This document shows, one piece after another, positions 60,505 through 64,000 of a stretch of 64,000 bases of DNA. The translations under genes and the position numbers were made by a program. How positions within the stretch are numbered: the first letter of the stretch is position 1; each line of letters opens with the position of its first letter. The notes beneath the pieces were generated by a model, which worked only from the letters and a program-made list of their open reading frames with translations, ran no database searches and was not told the origin of the DNA. Origin of the DNA: a virus. The stretch covers positions 1-64,000 of IMG/VR virus record IMGVR_UViG_3300025120_000040. One strand, given 5' to 3'.

Positions 60505-62235
60505 ATGGCTTGGAAAAAATATTTTAAAGACGCTAACCTTTCACCAATATCAGGTGAGAAGGTACCCAACTTCGCCAAGAGGAACTACAGTTCTTACTTG
60601 CCGGATGTGTACACAGGACACCCTAACAGGATACAGAGATACTTCCAGTATGATCAAATGGATTCAGACAGTGAGATCAATGCGGCACTGGACATCCTGG
60701 CAGAATTCTCAACACAGAAGAACACCGAGAACGAAACACCGTTTGATCTTGTGTTCAAGGATGAGACCACAGAGCACGAAGTAAAATTATTGAAGAAGGC
60801 TTTACAGCAATGGACGAAATCCAATCAGTTCTCAAAGAGAATCTTTAGGATATTCAGGAACGCACTGAAGTACGGAGATTGTTTCTTCGTCAGAGATCCG
60901 GAGACACAGAAATGGTTGTACATTGACAACGCAAAAGTTGACAGGATCGTTGTAAATGAGTCCGAGGGAAAGAAACCCGAGCAGTATGTTATCAGGGACA
61001 TCAACCCTAACCTACAAAGATTAAGTGCAACACAGATAACACCTAACCAAACATATGGTGGCGGTGGAACAACTGGTGGTGGTACAGCGGCATACGGATC
61101 AAGTTATGCCAACGCAGGTGCCACAAACAACATGTCAGGATTCGCAGGCGGTAACGCAGGTGGCAGATTCTACAAAACAATGAATGCATACAACATCAAT
61201 GCAGAACATGTGATACACATGAGTATGTCGGACGGGTTAGACAACTTATTTCCGTTTGGACAGTCAGTATTAGAACAAATATTCAAAGTTTACAAACAGA
61301 AAGAGTTACTAGAAGACGCAATCATCATTTACAGAGTTCAAAGAGCACCTGAGAGAAGAGTTTTTTACATTGACGTGGGTAACATGCCTACACACTTGGC
61401 GATGCAGTTCGTTGAGAGAGTCAAGAACGAGATCAATCAGAGAAGAATTCCAAGTTCGTCAGGTGGTGCAAACTTCGTTGATGCAACCTACAACCCAATG
61501 AGCATAAACGAAGATTACTTCTTCCCACAGACGGCGGAAGGTAGAGGATCTAAAGTGGACACACTACCGGGTGGTACTAACCTAGGTGAGATTGATGACT
61601 TGAGATTCTTCACTAACAAACTGTTCAGAGGTTTGAGGATACCAAGTTCATACCTACCAACAGGTGCAGAAGACGGTGGACAACAGTACAATGACGGCAG
61701 GGTCGGAACGGCATACATCCAAGAATTGAGATTCAACAAGTATTGTGCAAGATTACAAAGCATGTTGGCAGAAACATTTGACAGTGAGTTCAAATTATGG
61801 GTAAAAAACAAAGGTTACAACATAGACAACGGAATGTTTGAGATAAAACTTAATCCACCACAGAACTTTGCACAGTACAGGCAGACAGAAATGGACCAAA
61901 GCAGGGTAAACACATTCACAGCAGTGGCAGACTTACCTTACATGAGTAAGAGGTTTGCATTGAAAAGATATCTTGGTCTTTCTGAAGAAGAAATGGCAAG
62001 GAACGCAGAACTATGGGCAGAAGAAAACAACGTGCCTCAGAAGAAACAGAGCAAATCAAATGAATTGAGAGGTGGCGGTGTTACACAATCGGGAATATCA
62101 AGTGACCTAGACCAATTTGAAGAGCCAACAGCAGATCCAGACGCACCAGAACCAGGATCACCAGCACCAGGTGGACCAGGACAGACACCAGGCGGACAGA
62201 CACCAGGCGGTACAGGTGGCGGCGGACAGGTTTAA
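60505..62235 (+). CDS. 20: Portal protein gp20-like
   Basis: 576 residues, like T4 gp20 (524). NRIQRYFQYDQMDSDSEINAALDILAEFS and EDAIIIYRVQRAPERRVFYIDVGNMPTHLAMQFVERVKNEINQRR are diagnostic portal segments. INEDYFFPQTAEGRGSKVDTLPGGTNLGEIDDLRFFTNKLFRGLRIPSSYL follows. A Gly/Thr/Ser-rich insert near residues 175-215 and a Pro/Gly-rich tail are extra. It forms the dodecameric head vertex through which DNA enters. Confidence 0.95.
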   Translation: MAWKKYFKDANLSPISGEKVPNFAKRNYSSYLPDVYTGHPNRIQRYFQYDQMDSDSEINAALDILAEFSTQKNTENETPFDLVFKDETTEHEVKLLKKALQQWTKSNQFSKRIFRIFRNALKYGDCFFVRDPETQKWLYIDNAKVDRIVVNESEGKKPEQYVIRDINPNLQRLSATQITPNQTYGGGGTTGGGTAAYGSSYANAGATNNMSGFAGGNAGGRFYKTMNAYNINAEHVIHMSMSDGLDNLFPFGQSVLEQIFKVYKQKELLEDAIIIYRVQRAPERRVFYIDVGNMPTHLAMQFVERVKNEINQRRIPSSSGGANFVDATYNPMSINEDYFFPQTAEGRGSKVDTLPGGTNLGEIDDLRFFTNKLFRGLRIPSSYLPTGAEDGGQQYNDGRVGTAYIQELRFNKYCARLQSMLAETFDSEFKLWVKNKGYNIDNGMFEIKLNPPQNFAQYRQTEMDQSRVNTFTAVADLPYMSKRFALKRYLGLSEEEMARNAELWAEENNVPQKKQSKSNELRGGGVTQSGISSDLDQFEEPTADPDAPEPGSPAPGGPGQTPGGQTPGGTGGGGQV

Positions 62236-62249
62236 GGTTAAATACTGAT

Positions 62250-62492
62250 ATGAAACTTAATGAATTTTTCACATACGGCGCAGATGGCTTTGAACAGGAC
62301 AAAACATACGAGCCGGAGAACGATATTTCAATATTAGACGCAGAAGATACAAGAAAAACACGTTTGACACTCAAACAAATCAACTCTATGAGGTTGGCAT
62401 CAGAGGCACACGATGCACAACAGAAGGAAGAAGCAGTATTCGTCCAAAAGATGTACGGACAACCTGCCCAAGACGATAACTTAGAGTTATAA
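62250..62492 (+). CDS. Small prohead-region protein, 80 aa
   Basis: The ATG at 62250 follows gp20 by 14 bases and the stop overlaps the next start by one base. It has an acidic, disordered first half (GFEQDKTYEPENDISILDAED) and a helical second half (TRKTRLTLKQINSMRLASEAHDAQQKEEAVFVQKMYG). In T4, small prohead proteins gp67 and gp68 follow gp20; this is a likely positional counterpart, but sequence identity to them is not evident. Confidence 0.55.
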   Translation: MKLNEFFTYGADGFEQDKTYEPENDISILDAEDTRKTRLTLKQINSMRLASEAHDAQQKEEAVFVQKMYGQPAQDDNLEL

Positions 62493-63118
62493 TGTCACAA
62501 ACAGCATTCGTATTAGGTAACGGTCAGTCACGTAAGGGATTGGATATCAATGATCTCAAAAGTAAAGCCACTGTTTTTGCGTGTAACGCCGTGTACAGGA
62601 CACACCAACCACACTGGCTAGTGGCAGTGGATCCCAAGATGATGCTAGAGATAGCAGAGACTGATTACGTTATACATAATAAAGTGTATTCCAACTACAA
62701 CAATCAATACGAAAAGCATCAGAAGTTGTTGGATCATGTTACATGGTCTAAACCCAGCCTAGGTTGGTCTAGTGGACCAACTGCACTGAGACTGGCCTGT
62801 GAGCAAGGATTTGATGATATTTACATTTTGGGTTTTGACTACCAAGGGTTGGCTGTAGAGTCTAACAAGAACAGATTCCACCTTAACAACCTCTATGGTG
62901 ATACACGTAACTACAAAAAGAGCAACGACGAGGCTACCTTCTACGGCAACTGGATGAATCAAACAAAAAATATTTTAAAGGACTTCCCAGGGATTAAATT
63001 CCATCGTGTGATCCCAAAAGGCTGGTTCAGACCTAAAGACCTAGAGTGGAATAATAACCTGTCTCAACCGACAACTGAAGAATTCCTAGCAAAATTTGAC
63101 TTACAAATCAAAATCTAA
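62492..63118 (+). CDS. Rossmann-like glycosyltransferase-like/DUF115-type protein
   Basis: 208 residues. TAFVLGNGQSRKGLDI opens a Rossmann fold with a GNGxSR nucleotide-binding motif. TVFACNAVYRTHQPHWLVAVDPKMM, then SGPTALRLACEQGFDDIYILGFDY continue the MptE/DUF115-like pattern found in phage and surface-sugar proteins. It is not a normal T4 head gene, though it sits between gp20 and the prohead core. It may modify a capsid or surface component. Role uncertain. Confidence 0.55.
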   Translation: MSQTAFVLGNGQSRKGLDINDLKSKATVFACNAVYRTHQPHWLVAVDPKMMLEIAETDYVIHNKVYSNYNNQYEKHQKLLDHVTWSKPSLGWSSGPTALRLACEQGFDDIYILGFDYQGLAVESNKNRFHLNNLYGDTRNYKKSNDEATFYGNWMNQTKNILKDFPGIKFHRVIPKGWFRPKDLEWNNNLSQPTTEEFLAKFDLQIKI

Positions 63119-63184
63119 CCAAAATACACCTTTTCGCACCAATTACTACACTCTTTTACTCGTTTTACAGTAAATACAAACACT

Positions 63185-63192
63185 TATAAGTA
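63185..63192 (+). promoter_or_regulatory. Near-consensus late promoter (TATAAGTA)
   Basis: One mismatch (G for A) to TATAAATA, 32 bases upstream of the prohead gene at 63225, which also has AAAGGAG. The intergenic stretch 63119-63224 holds no other signal I can support. Confidence 0.45.
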
Positions 63193-63224
63193 CAAATCGA
63201 CCTAATTAAAGGAGCTCGTTAAAT

Positions 63225-64000
63225 ATGTCAAATAATAAATTTGAGAGTTTATTAGAATTACTAATAAACGAAGAAAACGATAAAGCAGAGGCTTTATTCC
63301 ACGAAATCGTAGTAGAAAAATCTAGAGATATCTACGAGAATTTAGCAGACGAAGAAGTAACTGCTGAATCAAAAGACGAAGAAGTTAAAGAAACTGAATC
63401 ATCAGAAGAAAAAGTAGACGAAACTACAGAAGAAAAAGTAGAAGAAACTGCAAAAGATGACGAAGTTAACGAGACTTCAGATGAGTCTAAAGACGAACAA
63501 GTAGACGAAGTTGTTGAAATCGAAGACGAAGCAACAGAATCAGAAACTACTGAAGAAGAATCAATTGAAGAAGTAGGCGGTGACGCAACTGACGAATTGG
63601 TTAAAGACATCTCAGCAGAAGAAGAAGGCGAAATGGATGCAGACATGGATAAAGAAATGCCAGCAGATATGGAACCAGAAGCAGACGCAGAAGGCGATGT
63701 TGAAGACAGAGTAGTTGACTTGGAAGACGCTTTAGATGAATTAAAAGCAGAATTCGAAGCAATGATGGGCAAGAAAGACGGTGAAGAAGAAAAAGACGAA
63801 ACTTTTGCACCAGAAGTTGCACCAGAGTTAACTCCAGAAGTTGAAATGGAAGGCAAAATGAAGCATGACAAGGAAAAAATGAAAGAATACAAAAATCCTG
63901 TCAAAGCGGACAGCGCCGACCACTCAGACAAATCAGCAAAATCACCAGTAAACGCTTCTGTTAAATCAGCAGGCGGTACAACGGCTAACATAGCAAAAGG
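63225..64000 (+). CDS. Highly acidic prohead core protein, gp67-like (3' end cut off)
   Basis: The frame starts at the ATG at 63225 with AAAGGAG upstream and runs off the right edge. The first 40 residues (FESLLELLINEENDKAEALFHEIVVEKSRDIYENLADEE) have the helix pair of gp67-type core proteins. About 130 residues of Glu/Asp/Thr/Lys-rich low-complexity sequence follow, then a less acidic end (FEAMMGKKDGEEEKDE...KMKEYKNPVKADSADHSDK). T4 gp67 is only 80 residues. It probably scaffolds the head and is cleaved during maturation. The whole codon pattern is simple (GAA-rich), which gives a Ser-rich mirror frame on the other strand. Confidence 0.65.
   Translation, partial: MSNNKFESLLELLINEENDKAEALFHEIVVEKSRDIYENLADEEVTAESKDEEVKETESSEEKVDETTEEKVEETAKDDEVNETSDESKDEQVDEVVEIEDEATESETTEEESIEEVGGDATDELVKDISAEEEGEMDADMDKEMPADMEPEADAEGDVEDRVVDLEDALDELKAEFEAMMGKKDGEEEKDETFAPEVAPELTPEVEMEGKMKHDKEKMKEYKNPVKADSADHSDKSAKSPVNASVKSAGGTTANIAK

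Noticed and set aside
63332-63991. Ser-rich minus-strand ORF of 219 aa
   Set aside because: It is the complement of GAA/GAC codons in the acidic prohead gene.

Overview
The window looks like part of the genome of a marine T4-like myovirus (contractile tail) that infects a bacterioplankton host, of the broad cyanophage/pelagiphage type. Support comes from T4-type genes recognisable by sequence: baseplate proteins resembling gp53, gp5, gp25 and gp6, the late sigma factor gp55, the recombination nuclease pair gp47/gp46, a tape-measure protein, the portal gp20 and an acidic prohead-core protein. Four exact copies of the T4 late promoter octamer TATAAATA sit in front of morphogenesis genes. No tRNA, transposon, CRISPR array or photosynthesis gene was seen. 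Host and taxonomy are inference; by eye the base composition is moderately AT-rich, but it was not computed.

Layout. (1) 1-2.7 kb, plus strand: the 3' part of a metallopeptidase/VWA (CobT-like) gene, then small phage genes behind a sigma70-type promoter. (2) 2.7-18.0 kb, minus strand: an accessory operon of 18 tightly overlapping genes headed by a strong host-like promoter at 18021-18049. It holds five consecutive radical SAM proteins, two families of glycosyltransferase-like proteins, an NAD-dependent sugar epimerase, a carbamoyltransferase, a small P-loop kinase, a GNAT acetyltransferase, an SGNH hydrolase, an outer-membrane-like small protein and several unknowns. (3) 18.1-48.2 kb, minus strand: late virion genes, with three paralogous fibre proteins, a glycine-rich adhesin, a giant 4265-residue virion protein carrying a cupredoxin-like domain and a seven-repeat FG-GAP propeller, then baseplate genes. 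(4) 48.3-52.2 kb, plus strand: gp55, gp47, a 54-residue bridging ORF, gp46. (5) 52.2-57.3 kb, mixed strands: a second accessory island with two more radical SAM proteins, a miniature PLP-aminotransferase-like protein, a histone-H1-like basic protein, a GIY-YIG nuclease and a 494-bp gap that appears to encode a structured RNA with four GNRA-loop hairpins. (6) 57.3-64 kb: a gp26-like tail protein with a probable -1 ribosomal frameshift, divergent from the tape-measure, portal and prohead genes.

How it works together. Host-like promoters probably serve early expression of regions 1 and 2. gp55 then directs transcription from TATAAATA promoters to build baseplate, fibres, tail and head. The accessory operon looks like a modification pathway: radical SAM chemistry plus sugar and carbamoyl/acetyl transfer on an unknown substrate, either a host surface glycan or peptide, or a virion glycoconjugate. 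Seven radical SAM proteins of one permuted architecture in 64 kb is the most unusual protein-level feature; the 56.5-57.0 kb RNA is the most unusual non-coding feature.
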